NCBI GenBank assembly: GCA_051814705.1
Contig: JBPWQW010000002.1
Span: 1-64,000 of the forward strand
DNA length: 64,000 bases
Reading direction: 5' to 3'
Source: Geojedonia sp051814705
Lineage (GTDB): Bacteria > Bacteroidota > Bacteroidia > Flavobacteriales > Flavobacteriaceae
The position numbers were made by a program, and so were the translations under genes. Each line of letters begins with the position of its first letter. Positions within the stretch are counted from its first letter, which is position 1. Below, piece by piece: positions 34,054 through 42,450 of this stretch. The notes beneath the pieces are model-generated. The model saw only the letters and a program-made list of their open reading frames with translations, did not search any database and was not told where the DNA came from.

Positions 34054-34641
34054 CTAAATAAATATTTTGTGCCGCTTTAGCTTCAATTTTTTAGCTTTTT
34101 CTAATTGCTTTATGGCTCTAATAACCGTTTCTACACGTAATCCCGTTAAATCAGATATTTGTTGGCGTGTTAGCTCTACTTCAAAAAGATCATGAGTTTC
34201 AGAGGTCTCTTTTAAATGATTTAACAGGGTTAGAATACGATGTTCTGGTGGGTGAATAGATATTTCTTGAATTATTTTAGCCTTATACAGCATGCGCTTA
34301 GACAGTAATTCCGTGAATTTTAAATGAATTTTTGGGTTCGATATTAATAGATCTACTAATACTTTTTTTGGTAAAATATAAACTTCACAATCGGTTAAGC
34401 ACATGGCACTGGCAGGATAAACAAAATTTCCAAATAATGGAGGCTCGCCAAAGGAGGCATTCTTCTCAAAAAAACCTTGAATGAATTCTTTGCCGTCTTC
34501 GGTAACATTGAACATTTTTATCTTTCCAGATTTAATTTGAAAGTAAAACCGGGCTCTTTCGGATTCATTGAAAATAATGGCGTCTTTAGTAAATGACTTT
34601 AACTTGGGTTGATATGTTTTTAACAGTTCAGTAGGAATCAT
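34054..34641 (-). CDS. Crp/Fnr family transcriptional regulator
   Basis: A 195-residue regulator with an N-terminal cyclic-nucleotide-type sensory domain (FYFQIKSGKIKMFNVTEDGKEF to LPKKVLVDLL) and a C-terminal winged helix-turn-helix (LTRQQISDLTGLRVETVIRAIKQLEK, about 158-183). The N-terminus has no Cys cluster, so it cannot carry an FNR-type iron-sulfur centre in the usual way; the effector is unknown. It is divergent from a membrane protein and globin pair. A perfect 18-base palindrome with FNR-like half-sites lies four bases upstream of its start codon, consistent with autoregulation. Confidence 0.83.
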   Translation of the reverse strand: MIPTELLKTYQPKLKSFTKDAIIFNESERARFYFQIKSGKIKMFNVTEDGKEFIQGFFEKNASFGEPPLFGNFVYPASAMCLTDCEVYILPKKVLVDLLISNPKIHLKFTELLSKRMLYKAKIIQEISIHPPEHRILTLLNHLKETSETHDLFEVELTRQQISDLTGLRVETVIRAIKQLEKAKKLKLKRHKIFI

Positions 34642-34644
34642 AGT

Positions 34645-34662
34645 TTATGATTTGAATCATAA
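34645..34662. promoter_or_regulatory. FNR-like operator between the regulator and globin operon
   Basis: A perfect 18-base inverted repeat, TTATGATT-TG-AATCATAA, contains TGAT-N4-ATCA, the core of the FNR/Crp-family half-sites. It lies four bases before the regulator start codon, where binding would block its transcription, and is centred about 40 bases upstream of the start point inferred from the near-consensus -7 element at 34683-34690, the class II activator position, on the globin side. Confidence 0.6.
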
Positions 34663-34682
34663 AATAGCAAAGATAACTTATA

Positions 34683-34690
34683 GAAATTTG
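34683..34690 (+). promoter_or_regulatory. -7-like element (GAAATTTG) for the membrane protein/globin operon
   Basis: GAAATTTG differs from TAnnTTTG in one base. No -33 TTG is present, which suits a promoter that needs an activator. Its distance from the palindrome is the main support. Confidence 0.35.
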
Positions 34691-34715
34691 TAAACTAATT
34701 TTAAACCTTGCCAAA

Positions 34716-35009
34716 ATGAATATTTATAATAAATATTTTATCAATTTTAAAAAAAATTACATCCTGTATATTCCACTTAGTATTATTTTTCAAAGTTGCG
34801 TAGGCTCTGTAACTGCCATGTTTATATTAAAAAACAGCACTCATGATTATTTTCCTTTTTTTGAACTAAGTTTGTGTGTTATATTTTCAATGGGTTATAA
34901 TGCGGTGGTATATGCGCAACTAAGTCGTAAATTGGTATTTAATTTTTTATTGGCGACACTCATGATAGATGTGTTATTAATGATTAGTAATATCGCTAAA
35001 CTTTTATAA
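34716..35009 (+). CDS. Small three-span membrane protein of unknown function
   Basis: A 97-residue protein with three hydrophobic segments (residues about 16-36, 47-65 and 74-95) and a Lys/Tyr-rich N-terminus. I do not recognise a family. The gene is divergent from the Crp/Fnr regulator and eight bases upstream of the truncated haemoglobin gene, so it is probably co-regulated with it and linked to oxygen or nitric oxide. Confidence 0.65.
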   Translation: MNIYNKYFINFKKNYILYIPLSIIFQSCVGSVTAMFILKNSTHDYFPFFELSLCVIFSMGYNAVVYAQLSRKLVFNFLLATLMIDVLLMISNIAKLL

Positions 35010-35017
35010 AAAAAGCA

Positions 35018-35401
35018 ATGAGCAAAAAGGACATAAAAACACGGGATGATGTTTATTTACTGGTGACTTCATTTTATGAAAAAGTTCGTAAAGATGCTCT
35101 GTTAGGGCCTATTTTCAATGGAAAAATTAAAGATTGGGATGAACATCATGAACGTCTTACAACCTTTTGGGAATCAAGCCTATTTTTTAAGACTAGATAT
35201 TATGGGAATCCACTCGCGGCGCATGTAGAAGTCGATAGAGACAATGACAATAAAATTACAGAACTTCATTTTGGGGTTTGGTTAAACTTATGGTTTGAAA
35301 CTATCGATGAAATTTTCGAAGGAGAATACGCCGAAAACGCAAAACTCAGAGCCCGTAAAATGGGCACGTTTTTATACCTTAAGATTTTCGAAGCCAGATA
35401 A
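35018..35401 (+). CDS. Group III truncated haemoglobin
   Basis: A 127-residue globin with no membrane part. It has the N-terminal helix LLVTSFYEKVRKDALLGPIF, the E-helix WDEHHERLTTFWESSLF and the proximal His in ELHFGVWLNLWFETIDE (F-helix), the group III arrangement (DUF/COG cd08916-type). It probably binds O2 or detoxifies NO. It is preceded by the membrane protein after eight bases and follows the divergent Crp/Fnr regulator, which fits control by oxygen or NO. Confidence 0.85.
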   Translation: MSKKDIKTRDDVYLLVTSFYEKVRKDALLGPIFNGKIKDWDEHHERLTTFWESSLFFKTRYYGNPLAAHVEVDRDNDNKITELHFGVWLNLWFETIDEIFEGEYAENAKLRARKMGTFLYLKIFEAR

Positions 35402-35455
35402 AAAAGACTCCTAAAGTTTAGTCATTTTTAACATCTTTAAATAAACTAAAAGCAT

Positions 35456-35463
35456 TAAATTTG
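35456..35463 (+). promoter_or_regulatory. -7 element (TAAATTTG) of the CcsBA gene
   Basis: An exact TAnnTTTG match 28 bases ahead of the ATG at 35491. It overlaps a TTG at 35461 that opens a longer frame, so the shorter start is favoured. Confidence 0.5.
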
Positions 35464-35490
35464 CGCGACCCAATTTTAGAACTCTCTATC

Positions 35491-38400
35491 ATGCAAAAAA
35501 AACTCGCCAACATTCTCTTTTCTACACGATTGACAGCCACCTTATTTTTAGTGTTTGCCGTAGCTATGGCAACGGGAACATTTTTGGACGCTGGTCAAGA
35601 TACCTCACCTACACCGTTAACCCGAGTGCTTATTTACAATTCGTGGTGGTTTGAAGCCATCATGATCTTCTTCGTAATCAATTTCGTTGGAAATATTTTT
35701 AGATTTAGATTATTTAGAAAGGAAAAATGGGTGACTTTAACCTTTCATTTGGCCTTTATTTTAATTCTTGTAGGTGCCTTTACAACGCGACATTTTGGTT
35801 TTGAGGGGATGATGTCCATAAGGGAAGGCGAAACCGAAAACACCTTCTTGTCTCGTGAAGTTTATATTACCACATATATCGATGGGGATTACGAAATTAA
35901 TGGAGTAAAACAGCGCTTGGTTAAAGAGTATAAAGTCGATTTTTCAGAACGTTTAAACAATGATTTTAAGGTTGAGGCTAACTATAACGGACAACCAGTT
36001 ACCTTTGAATTAGAAAAATATGTTAAGGGAGCAGAGAAAGATATAGTTCCAGATGAACGCGGAGAATCTTATTTAAAGGTTGTGGCTACATTAAACGGTG
36101 AACCTTTTAATTATTTTATTAAAGAAGGCCAGGTACAAAGTATAAATAATATGCTGATGTCCTTAAACAAACCTGTTCAAGGAGCCATAAATATTACAAG
36201 CAACGAAGAAGGCTTGTTTATTGATTCACCTTTTGAAGGAGAATACATGACCATGGCTACTATGGAAACTGGAACTTTGACAAAAGATTCTTTACAGCCC
36301 TTGATTTTACGCTCTAGATATGAGATAGGTAATATGCAAATCGTGTTGCCAAAACCAGTAGTAAAAGGTTTTTTTGATGTCGTAAAGAAGCCTAAAATTA
36401 TAAAAGGAGATGAAAATGGTTTAAGGCTAAAGGTAACCTCTAACGGGGAAACTAAACATATTGTATTGATAGGCGGGTTGTATAGGAGCAACCCTTTTGA
36501 ACAGATACATGTTGGTGGGTTGGACATTGCTCTTAAATACGGTGCCAAAATTAGAACATTGCCTTTTAGCATTAAGCTCAATGATTTTATTGCCGATCGT
36601 TTTCCTGGAACAGAAAACAGGTTTTCGGCCTTTGCAAGTGAGGTAACGGTTATAGATGAGGAAAAAGGTAGTTATAATTACCGCATTTTTATGAATAATA
36701 TTCTAGATGAAGGCGGTTATCGCTTTTTTCAATCCAGTTTTGATTCCGATGAAAAAGGCTCAAAACTTTCAGTAAACCATGATGCATTGGGGACATGGAT
36801 AACCTATATTGGTTATTTTATCTTGTATTTTGGGTTGATAGCAATCCTTTTCAATAAGCATACCCGTTTTGCAGATCTAAAACGGATGCTAAATAAGGTA
36901 AAATCTCAAAAGGCAAAAGCTGCGATGATTCTATTTTTGTGTTTTGGGTTACAAGGTTTTGCCCAAACTAATGTAGGAACTGAGGGACAACGTCAAACAA
37001 AAGTGTCAAAAGCACAAATAGATTCCATTATTAAAGCCAATATTACGCCTAGAGAACACGCTGCAAAATTTGGTAAATTGGTGGTTCAAGACTATGGAGG
37101 GCGCATGATGCCAATAAACACCTTTGCATCTGAAGTCTTGCGTAAAGTAAGCAAAGACGATCGTTATGAAGAGCTGGATGCAGAACAGGTGTTGCTATCC
37201 ATGCAAGAGAGTCCGTTATTTTGGTATGAGGTTCCCATTATTTATTTAAGCCTCAAAAAAGGAGATTCCATTAGAACTATTATAGGTGCAGACCGAGATG
37301 AAAAATATGTTTCATTAAAGGATTTTATACGTAATGACGGGAGTTATAAATTATCAACTTATTTAGAAGAAGCGTATTCTGCCCAGATTCCAAATGCATT
37401 TCAGAAAGAATTTAAGGAAGTTGATCAACGGGTTAACCTACTTTATAACACCATTGAAGGACGAACCTTAAGAATATTTCCAGTTCCAGATGATGAGAAT
37501 AACAAATGGATTTCTCCTATTGAATACAAGGAAACATACCGGGAATCGATTAAAGATACGCTTTACGGTGCCTTTATAAGCAATGGCTTCCATTACTATT
37601 TATCCGAACTTCATAAAGCAAGATCTACAAAGGATTACTCTACGGTAGATAAGTTGCTTGCAGGCTTCAAAAAAAATCAGCAAAATCTTGGTGAAAAGGT
37701 CATGCTTTCTGAAGACAAGATTAATGCTGAGATTTTCTATAATGAACATGATGTGTTTAGAGGGCTATTTAGTTGGTATTTATATGCATCGACTCTTCTG
37801 TTTGTACTGGTAATCTTTCAAATATTTAAAGAAAAAAGTAAAGGAGTCAATAGGGTTATAAGCTTGTCTAAAATTGCTATTGCTGCCTTGTTTATTTTAC
37901 ATACTTCGGGGCTTATTCTACGATGGTATATTTCTGGTCATGCCCCCTGGAGTAATGCCTACGAATCTATGATTTATGTGGCTTGGGCTACGATGTTTTT
38001 TGGACTGATTTTCGGTAGAAAAAGCGATTTAACCCTCGCGTCTACGGCCTTTGTGACTGCCATGCTCCTCATGATAGCACACTGGAATTGGATGGATCCC
38101 GCCATAGAAAATTTAGAGCCCGTTTTAAATAGTTATTGGCTCATGATACATGTTGCCGTTATTGTCGCTAGTTATGGGCCATTTGCTCTGGGTATGATAT
38201 TGGGAGTAACATCACTATTGTTAATGATATTTACAACACGTTCCAATAAAGAAAAAATGTTGCTTAACATAAAGGAATTGACCATTATTAACGAAATGGC
38301 TTTGACTGTTGGTTTGTCTATGCTCATCATAGGTAACTTTTTGGGAGGTATGTGGGCCAATGAGAGCTGGGGTCGTTATTGGGGTTGGGATCCAAAGGAA

Positions 38401-38679
38401 ACTTGGGCTTTGATCAGTATCATGATTTATGCCTTTGTCATTCACATGAGATTGGTTCCTGGACTACGTGGACGTTTTAGTTTTAATTTAGCATCGATAA
38501 TCGCATTTTCTAGTATCATGTTTACTTATTTTGGTGTTAATTTTTATTTGGCAGGACTGCATTCATATCAATCTGGACAACAAATAGGAAGTTTTAAAAT
38601 TATAGCAGTAGCTGTTGGTGCCGTAGCGATTTTAGGCTATTTGGCCTATAGAAAGCATCTTAAATTTTATAAAAAGTAA
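35491..38679 (+). CDS. ccsBA: CcsBA-type cytochrome c biogenesis protein (ResB-ResC fusion)
   Basis: About 1062 residues. The N-terminal half is ResB/CcsB-like (membrane segments near residues 15-110, then a large periplasmic part and a further span near 435). The C-terminal half is ResC/CcsA-like, with LLVLHTSG-type segments, HAPWSNAYESMIY, and the haem-handling tryptophan-rich WWD motif in WANESWGRYWGWDPKETWALIS. System II exports haem and attaches it to periplasmic apocytochrome c. I choose the ATG at 35491 because MQKKLANILFSTRLTATLFLVF is the expected start; a TTG at 35461 overlaps the promoter. The 3' end lies 15 bases from the extended end of the convergent gene. Confidence 0.93.
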   Translation: MQKKLANILFSTRLTATLFLVFAVAMATGTFLDAGQDTSPTPLTRVLIYNSWWFEAIMIFFVINFVGNIFRFRLFRKEKWVTLTFHLAFILILVGAFTTRHFGFEGMMSIREGETENTFLSREVYITTYIDGDYEINGVKQRLVKEYKVDFSERLNNDFKVEANYNGQPVTFELEKYVKGAEKDIVPDERGESYLKVVATLNGEPFNYFIKEGQVQSINNMLMSLNKPVQGAINITSNEEGLFIDSPFEGEYMTMATMETGTLTKDSLQPLILRSRYEIGNMQIVLPKPVVKGFFDVVKKPKIIKGDENGLRLKVTSNGETKHIVLIGGLYRSNPFEQIHVGGLDIALKYGAKIRTLPFSIKLNDFIADRFPGTENRFSAFASEVTVIDEEKGSYNYRIFMNNILDEGGYRFFQSSFDSDEKGSKLSVNHDALGTWITYIGYFILYFGLIAILFNKHTRFADLKRMLNKVKSQKAKAAMILFLCFGLQGFAQTNVGTEGQRQTKVSKAQIDSIIKANITPREHAAKFGKLVVQDYGGRMMPINTFASEVLRKVSKDDRYEELDAEQVLLSMQESPLFWYEVPIIYLSLKKGDSIRTIIGADRDEKYVSLKDFIRNDGSYKLSTYLEEAYSAQIPNAFQKEFKEVDQRVNLLYNTIEGRTLRIFPVPDDENNKWISPIEYKETYRESIKDTLYGAFISNGFHYYLSELHKARSTKDYSTVDKLLAGFKKNQQNLGEKVMLSEDKINAEIFYNEHDVFRGLFSWYLYASTLLFVLVIFQIFKEKSKGVNRVISLSKIAIAALFILHTSGLILRWYISGHAPWSNAYESMIYVAWATMFFGLIFGRKSDLTLASTAFVTAMLLMIAHWNWMDPAIENLEPVLNSYWLMIHVAVIVASYGPFALGMILGVTSLLLMIFTTRSNKEKMLLNIKELTIINEMALTVGLSMLIIGNFLGGMWANESWGRYWGWDPKETWALISIMIYAFVIHMRLVPGLRGRFSFNLASIIAFSSIMFTYFGVNFYLAGLHSYQSGQQIGSFKIIAVAVGAVAILGYLAYRKHLKFYKK

Positions 38680-38767
38680 ATCTGAAATAAAACCTTAGTT
38701 GGTTATAGATTCTACATAAAGTTTGGAAGCTTCTTCAATGAACAATGGATTTGATTTTTCCAATGTT

Positions 38768-39487
38768 TCATCTGTAATAGTGCCTATTGATATAGTTTTT
38801 TCCGTTCCAATGCCATATAGGAAACTCAAAACCTGGGCCTCCTAAAGCTATATTTGGGAAATCTTTACTGCTGTTTGGTAAAATAATCAGTGATCCGGAA
38901 TACCCAAAATTGGCGTTATAATGGCCAAGATTATCCTTAATAAATAAGGTAGAAATGACATTATCTCCCGAAATGGCGGCATGACCATAAACAAGAGCTA
39001 TTTCTTCTATGCCATCATGATTTAAGTCCAGTGGGTATACTAAAATAGAAAAAGGATAATCCTTATAATACACGTCGTTAATATAAAAGTATTCAGCGTC
39101 TGGTGTCGCTTTAATATTCATATAAGAAGTGATTTCATTTTTTTCAGCATTACTGGTTTTACTTATAATATTTTTAAAAAGAATGGCAGCTTCTTTAGTA
39201 AGGGAAATTTCGTTTAAATCTTCATTTGATACTTTCAAATTTTGATCTTCGACATGGGTTTCAGTAGGACTATCGGTAACATTATTAGTTTCCTTTTCGT
39301 TCGATTCATCTTCTTTATTTTCGGATTTTTTCTTCTTTTTAAAAACAGAAACTAGAGCTTTTCCTTTACGTGCTACGTTTTCTGCTTTTTTTAATTCTTG
39401 TATGGTTTTGTCCGTGTTTTGCGCTAAAATAATATTTGGAATGATTAGCAAAAACACCAGTGCTAGCATTACAGTTTTTGTGTTCAT
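38768..39487 (-). CDS. Secreted protein of unknown function, probably frameshifted at its 3' end
   Basis: A 239-residue frame with a signal peptide (MNTKTVMLALVFLLIIPNIILAQ), a Lys/Glu-rich linker and a C-terminal domain with VYPLDLNHDGIEEIALVYG, a calcium-loop-like stretch of FG-GAP or VCBS type, ending PGFEFPIWHWNGKNYINRHYYR at the TGA of 38770-38768. In an adjacent frame the sequence continues without a break as ITDETLEKSNPLFIEEASKLYVESITN to a TAA at 38697-38695, a helical, natural-looking tail that ends 15 bases from the ccsBA stop. A single-base deletion near 38770 would join the two. The alternatives are a sequencing error or a true loss. Function unknown. Confidence 0.6.
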   Translation of the reverse strand: MNTKTVMLALVFLLIIPNIILAQNTDKTIQELKKAENVARKGKALVSVFKKKKKSENKEDESNEKETNNVTDSPTETHVEDQNLKVSNEDLNEISLTKEAAILFKNIISKTSNAEKNEITSYMNIKATPDAEYFYINDVYYKDYPFSILVYPLDLNHDGIEEIALVYGHAAISGDNVISTLFIKDNLGHYNANFGYSGSLIILPNSSKDFPNIALGGPGFEFPIWHWNGKNYINRHYYR

Positions 39488-39778
39488 AAGATTAGTTATT
39501 AAATGAAAAAAATAGAATGTTTACCACTAAAAAAAGTGGGGCTTTTTTATTAATCGACTACAATACTAAAGATATTAAAAAAAGCGATGTAAATCATAAG
39601 TGTCTAGAAAAGAATAACCTATATACAGTATTACAATTCTTTGTTGGGATTTTAATTTCTTAAATATTACTTTAAAATATGAAACATCATTGGTTTAGTG
39701 GGTTTAATAAAGGACAGTGGAAGTTGGTCAAAGTTTAAAGATTATTTGTAATTTTAAGCGGTAAAATAAACCCATGCG

Positions 39779-40954
39779 ATGTCTAATAAAAAATTAGGAT
39801 TAAATACCATTTGCACTCATGTTGGAGAGGTTAAAGATGAACAGTTCAAAGGCGTAGTGTCTCCAATTTATATGGCAACAGCTTATGCGTTTGATGATGT
39901 AGATTTCAAGCGTTATCCGCGTTATTTTAATACGCCCAACCAAGAGCATTTGGCAAAAAAGATCGCAGCTTTGGAACATGCTGAGGCGGCTATGATATTT
40001 GGCTCTGGTATGGCAGCGTTGAGCAGCATGCTTTTGGCCTTTCTTAAAAAAGGGGATCATGTAGTGTTTCAAAACATATTATATGGCGGAACGGTTAGTT
40101 TTATAAGAGAAGAATTGCCTAAATTTGGTATCGAGTATTCGTTTGTTAACGGTTTTGAAATTTCAGACTTTGAAAAAGCTCTTAAACCTAACACTAAAGT
40201 CATTCATATTGAAACACCTTCAAATCCTCTGTTGACCATCACCGATTTAAGAGCGGTTTCAGCACTAGCAAAATCAAAAGGAATAATAACAACCATTGAT
40301 AATACATTCGCAAGTCCAATTAACCAAAACCCCATTGATTTTGGGATTGATGTGGTCATGCATTCTGCAACAAAATATCTAGGAGGGCATTCCGATATTT
40401 TAGCAGGAGCTGTGGCGAGCTCTCAAGAACATATGGAAAAAATATGGTGCGTGGCCAAAAATTTTGGAGGCACTTTGAGTGATTTTATGGTTTGGATGTT
40501 GGAGCGGAGCCTTAAAACTTTAGCTTTACGTGTAAAAGCACAAAACCGAAATGCCAAGCAATTGGCTAAGTTTTTGGAACAGCACGAAGCTATCAAAAAC
40601 GTATATTATCCCGGACTTAAAAGTCACCCACAATACGCATTGGCAAAATCCCAAATGAAAGGATTTGGAGGGATGTTATCCTTCGAGTTAAAAGAGGATA
40701 TGGACGCTTTGCAGTTTCAAAAAGCATTACAACTTATTAAGCCTGCAATGAGTTTGGCAGGGGTTGAAAGCACGATAGTTTCTCCATATTTAACGTCACA
40801 TGCTTCCTTGACACAGGACGAAAGAGATGCTAAAGGAATTAGCAATGGTTTAATTCGTTTTTCAGTTGGGATTGAGACAAAACGGGATTTGATACAGGAT
40901 ATTGAACAAGCCATTTCTAAAATTAAAAGGGATTCTTTAATTAAGAACGCTTAA
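39779..40954 (+). CDS. Trans-sulfuration PLP enzyme (cystathionine gamma-synthase/lyase or methionine gamma-lyase-like)
   Basis: A 391-residue fold-type I PLP enzyme. The catalytic Lys is K199 in HSATKYLGGHSD; other signs are FGSGMAALSSMLLAF, YGGTVSFIRE and IETPSNPLLTITDL. The usual YSR-NPT start of the family reads RYPRYFNTPNQEHL here. It forms or breaks a sulfur-carbon bond in methionine or cysteine metabolism; which one cannot be decided by eye. It lies in front of TMEM175 (one-base gap) and bshB1, so it may supply sulfur for the thiol pathway. Confidence 0.85.
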   Translation: MSNKKLGLNTICTHVGEVKDEQFKGVVSPIYMATAYAFDDVDFKRYPRYFNTPNQEHLAKKIAALEHAEAAMIFGSGMAALSSMLLAFLKKGDHVVFQNILYGGTVSFIREELPKFGIEYSFVNGFEISDFEKALKPNTKVIHIETPSNPLLTITDLRAVSALAKSKGIITTIDNTFASPINQNPIDFGIDVVMHSATKYLGGHSDILAGAVASSQEHMEKIWCVAKNFGGTLSDFMVWMLERSLKTLALRVKAQNRNAKQLAKFLEQHEAIKNVYYPGLKSHPQYALAKSQMKGFGGMLSFELKEDMDALQFQKALQLIKPAMSLAGVESTIVSPYLTSHASLTQDERDAKGISNGLIRFSVGIETKRDLIQDIEQAISKIKRDSLIKNA

Positions 40955-40955
40955 T

Positions 40956-41546
40956 ATGACAAAAGGACGATTGGAAGCATTTACTGATGGAGTCTTGGCC
41001 ATCATCATCACCATAATGGTTTTGGAACTGAAAGTACCTCATGGTGGTAATTTTGAAGATTTAAGCCCCCTTTTACCAGTTTTCGGAAGTTATGTATTAA
41101 GCTTTATTTATTTAGCTATTTATTGGAACAATCACCACCACATGATGCAAACCGTCAAGCATATTACAGGTAAAATATTATGGGCCAATATGCATTTGTT
41201 ATTTTGGCTATCTCTGGTGCCTTTTGTAACAGGTTGGATGGGCGAAAACCATTTTACATCTGCCTCTGTTTTTTTATATGGAATAATATTATTAGGGGCA
41301 GCGATAGCCTATGTTATTTTACAAAGATTAATAATACAAAAACATGGTGAGAATTCCATTTTATCAAAAGCCTTAGGCAAAGATTTAAAGGGGAAGAGTT
41401 CACCTATATTATATATTTTAGGTATTGTATTTTCATTTTTTAATGTATGGGTAAGTGGTGCCATATTTATTTTGGTGGCCATTATTTGGTTGATTCCCGA
41501 CACAAGAATTGAAAAGGCCTTAACAAACGAAAAAAGTAATTCATGA
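40956..41546 (+). CDS. TMEM175 family potassium channel
   Basis: A 196-residue, about six-segment membrane protein of the TMEM175 (DUF1211) family. The signature RLEAFTDGVLAIIITIMVLELKVP is at the N-terminus; the family's FSD triad reads FTD here. HHMMQTV and HMNLHLL-type stretches follow. It is a potassium channel in bacteria and lysosomes. Its stop overlaps the start of bshB1 by four bases (ATGA), so translation is coupled. Confidence 0.85.
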   Translation: MTKGRLEAFTDGVLAIIITIMVLELKVPHGGNFEDLSPLLPVFGSYVLSFIYLAIYWNNHHHMMQTVKHITGKILWANMHLLFWLSLVPFVTGWMGENHFTSASVFLYGIILLGAAIAYVILQRLIIQKHGENSILSKALGKDLKGKSSPILYILGIVFSFFNVWVSGAIFILVAIIWLIPDTRIEKALTNEKSNS

Positions 41547-42259
41547 AACTAGACATACTTGCAATTGGTGCACACCCTGATGATGTTGAATTAGGTTGTG
41601 GTGCAACTTTAGCTAAAGAAGTAGCCAATGGAAAAAACGTTGGCATTTTAGATTTAACCCAAGGAGAATTGGGCACTCGTGGCACCAAAAATACCAGAAA
41701 GGATGAATCTAATAAAGCCTCCAAAATTTTAGGAGTTAAGATTAGAGAAAATTTGGCTTTTGCTGACGGCTTTTTTATTAACGACAAGGCGCACCAAATG
41801 GAAATCATAACCAAAATACGTCAATACCAACCAGAAATTGTGATTTGTAATGCTGTTGAAGACCGACATATCGATCACGGAAAAGGAAGCAAACTGGTGA
41901 GTGATGCTTGTTTTTTAAGCGGACTTATTAAAATTGAAACAAAATATGAAGGTAAGCTCCAAATGCATTGGAGGCCAAAATTTGTTTATCATTATATCCA
42001 ATGGAAAAACTTGGAACCCGATATTGTAGTGGATGTATCCAATTTTATAGATAAAAAAATGGAGGCTGTATTGGCCTACAAAACACAGTTTTATGACCCC
42101 AATAGCGATGCGCCTGAAACTCCAATTTCCAGTAAAAATTTCACCGATAGTATTATCTATAGAGCAAGGGATTTAGGCAGGTTAGTAGGTGTGGAGTATG
42201 GCGAAGGATTTACGGTAGAACGTTACCCTGTTGTAAACAGTCTTTTTGATCTAAAATAA
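41543..42259 (+). CDS. bshB1: Bacillithiol biosynthesis deacetylase BshB1
   Basis: A 238-residue PIG-L enzyme that removes the acetyl group from GlcNAc-malate during bacillithiol synthesis. It has the zinc motif AHPDDVELGCG at 10-20, GELGTRGTKNTRKDES, DRHIDHGKGSKLV near 112, and the C-terminal ARDLGRLVGVEYGEGF that distinguishes BshB1 from other PIG-L proteins. It is cytoplasmic. No bshA or bshC is in this window. Coupled to TMEM175 upstream. Confidence 0.92.
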   Translation: MKLDILAIGAHPDDVELGCGATLAKEVANGKNVGILDLTQGELGTRGTKNTRKDESNKASKILGVKIRENLAFADGFFINDKAHQMEIITKIRQYQPEIVICNAVEDRHIDHGKGSKLVSDACFLSGLIKIETKYEGKLQMHWRPKFVYHYIQWKNLEPDIVVDVSNFIDKKMEAVLAYKTQFYDPNSDAPETPISSKNFTDSIIYRARDLGRLVGVEYGEGFTVERYPVVNSLFDLK

Positions 42260-42272
42260 TATTCAAAAACCT

Positions 42273-42302
42273 TTGTATAAAAAAGGAAATCATTTACATT
42301 TG
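42273..42302 (+). promoter_or_regulatory. Promoter of tRNA-His
   Basis: TTG at 42273-42275 and TACATTTG at 42295-42302 are an exact -33/-7 pair of the Bacteroidota form with 19 bases between, ending 15 bases ahead of the tRNA. Confidence 0.8.
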
Positions 42303-42317
42303 CAGTCCAATTAAAAC

Positions 42318-42392
42318 GGTGGTTGTAGCTCAGTTGGTTAGAGCATCGGTTTGTGGTACCGAGGGTCGCCGGTTCGAGCCCGGTCTTCCACC
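42318..42392 (+). tRNA. tRNA-His (GTG anticodon)
   Basis: A cloverleaf with an extra G at -1 (42318), acceptor GTGGTTG/CTTCCAC, D-stem GCTC/GAGC, anticodon loop TTGTGGT, T-stem GCCGG/CCGGT and T-loop TTCGAGC. The G at -1 opposite C73 is the histidine identity mark and is encoded. Two adjacent T-T mismatches (5-68 and 6-67) occur in the acceptor stem. No CCA is encoded. Confidence 0.93.
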
Positions 42393-42399
42393 CAAAAGT

Positions 42400-42431
42400 A
42401 AAGCCTTTCAATGCATTGAAAGGCTTTTTTT
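42400..42431 (+). terminator. Terminator of tRNA-His
   Basis: A 28-base perfect palindrome (AAAGCCTTTCAATG and its complement) followed by a run of seven T residues, eight bases after the tRNA. Its symmetry may also stop the convergent M28 peptidase transcript. Confidence 0.85.
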
Positions 42432-42450
42432 GTACTTAGTATACAGGTAA

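Noticed and set aside
39524..39548. CCACT/AGTGG hairpin followed by T residues in the gap before the trans-sulfuration gene
   Set aside because: It lies on the plus strand with no plus-strand gene ending nearby; the orientation does not fit a terminator.
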